From contig NZ_JAAIIF010000008.1 in the NCBI RefSeq assembly GCF_012932675.1, positions 451,068 to 515,067 on the forward strand: DNA of 64,000 nucleotides, read 5' to 3'. The position numbers and the translations under genes were made by a program. Shown here piece by piece: positions 63,954-64,000 of the stretch. The notes below the pieces were generated by a model, which saw only the letters and a program-made list of their open reading frames with translations, made no database searches and was not told the origin of the DNA. This stretch comes from Bifidobacterium erythrocebi. Lineage in GTDB: Bacteria; Actinomycetota; Actinomycetes; Actinomycetales; Bifidobacteriaceae. The first letter of the stretch is position 1. Each line of letters begins with the position of its first letter.

Positions 63954-64000
63954 TCATTCGCCAAAACAAAAAACCGCGATTGGAAGCCAGGAGACGGAAC

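Overview
The window looks like chromosome of a Bifidobacterium species. It is high-GC, uses actinobacterial-type housekeeping proteins (CarD, an ANTAR response regulator, a four-domain ribosomal protein S1), carries a class C sortase pilus locus with SpaA-type pilins, and has DUF4012 and glycogen genes in bifidobacterial style. I cannot name the species from sequence alone.

Layout, left to right. 1-5850: guaA on the plus strand converges on aroA; a TetM/TetW-like ribosomal-protection GTPase follows on the minus strand. 5874-7535: a small decayed island next to tRNA-Pro(TGG), bounded by 41-bp near-identical direct repeats and holding a broken tyrosine-recombinase remnant plus an Abi/HEPN-like gene. 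7757-8920: a DUF998-like membrane protein. 9320-9890: a structured non-coding repeat cluster. 9956-16535: a pilus operon on the minus strand, in the order large tip/minor pilin, major pilin, class C sortase. The tip gene has a run of ten G's just after its start codon, which is a candidate phase-variation switch. 17338-32459: housekeeping genes on the minus strand (glgX, a Nudix ADP-sugar hydrolase, a NIF3-like protein, polA, an ANTAR regulator, pyk, terC, uvrB, coaE). An odd tRNA with a CAA anticodon and a second, degenerate Nudix gene lie among them on the plus strand. 32525-36548: acyltransferase, rpsA, folD.

36593-40428: a metal (probably zinc) ABC transporter in two transcription units, with candidate Zur-type operators, and a small membrane protein. 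40584-46120: ispF and carD (minus), then glgB and a two-component system (plus). 46507-54016: cell-surface and envelope genes, including a TAQTG-tailed surface protein, a DUF4012 protein, a Wzz/BY-kinase fusion, a PP2C-like phosphatase and a MATE transporter. 54049-58724: YccF, a ferrous-iron operon feoA-feoB plus a cysteine-rich FeoC-like winged-helix protein, and an orphan sugar-type binding lipoprotein.

58725-60246: a long non-coding stretch with a second copy of the 9.5-kb repeat cluster. 60247-63243: an AT-richer three-gene operon of RloA-like ATPase, RloB-like protein and an unrecognised protein with a CxCxCxGxxH motif; this looks like an AbiL/RloAB-type defence module with a third gene of unknown role. 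The right edge holds a truncated or broken reading frame.

Best candidates for something new: the paired CTTACGTGTGGCA repeat arrays, the third gene of the RloAB-like operon, and the G-tract switch in the pilus tip gene. No homology search was possible, so all family names rest on recognised motifs and gene context.
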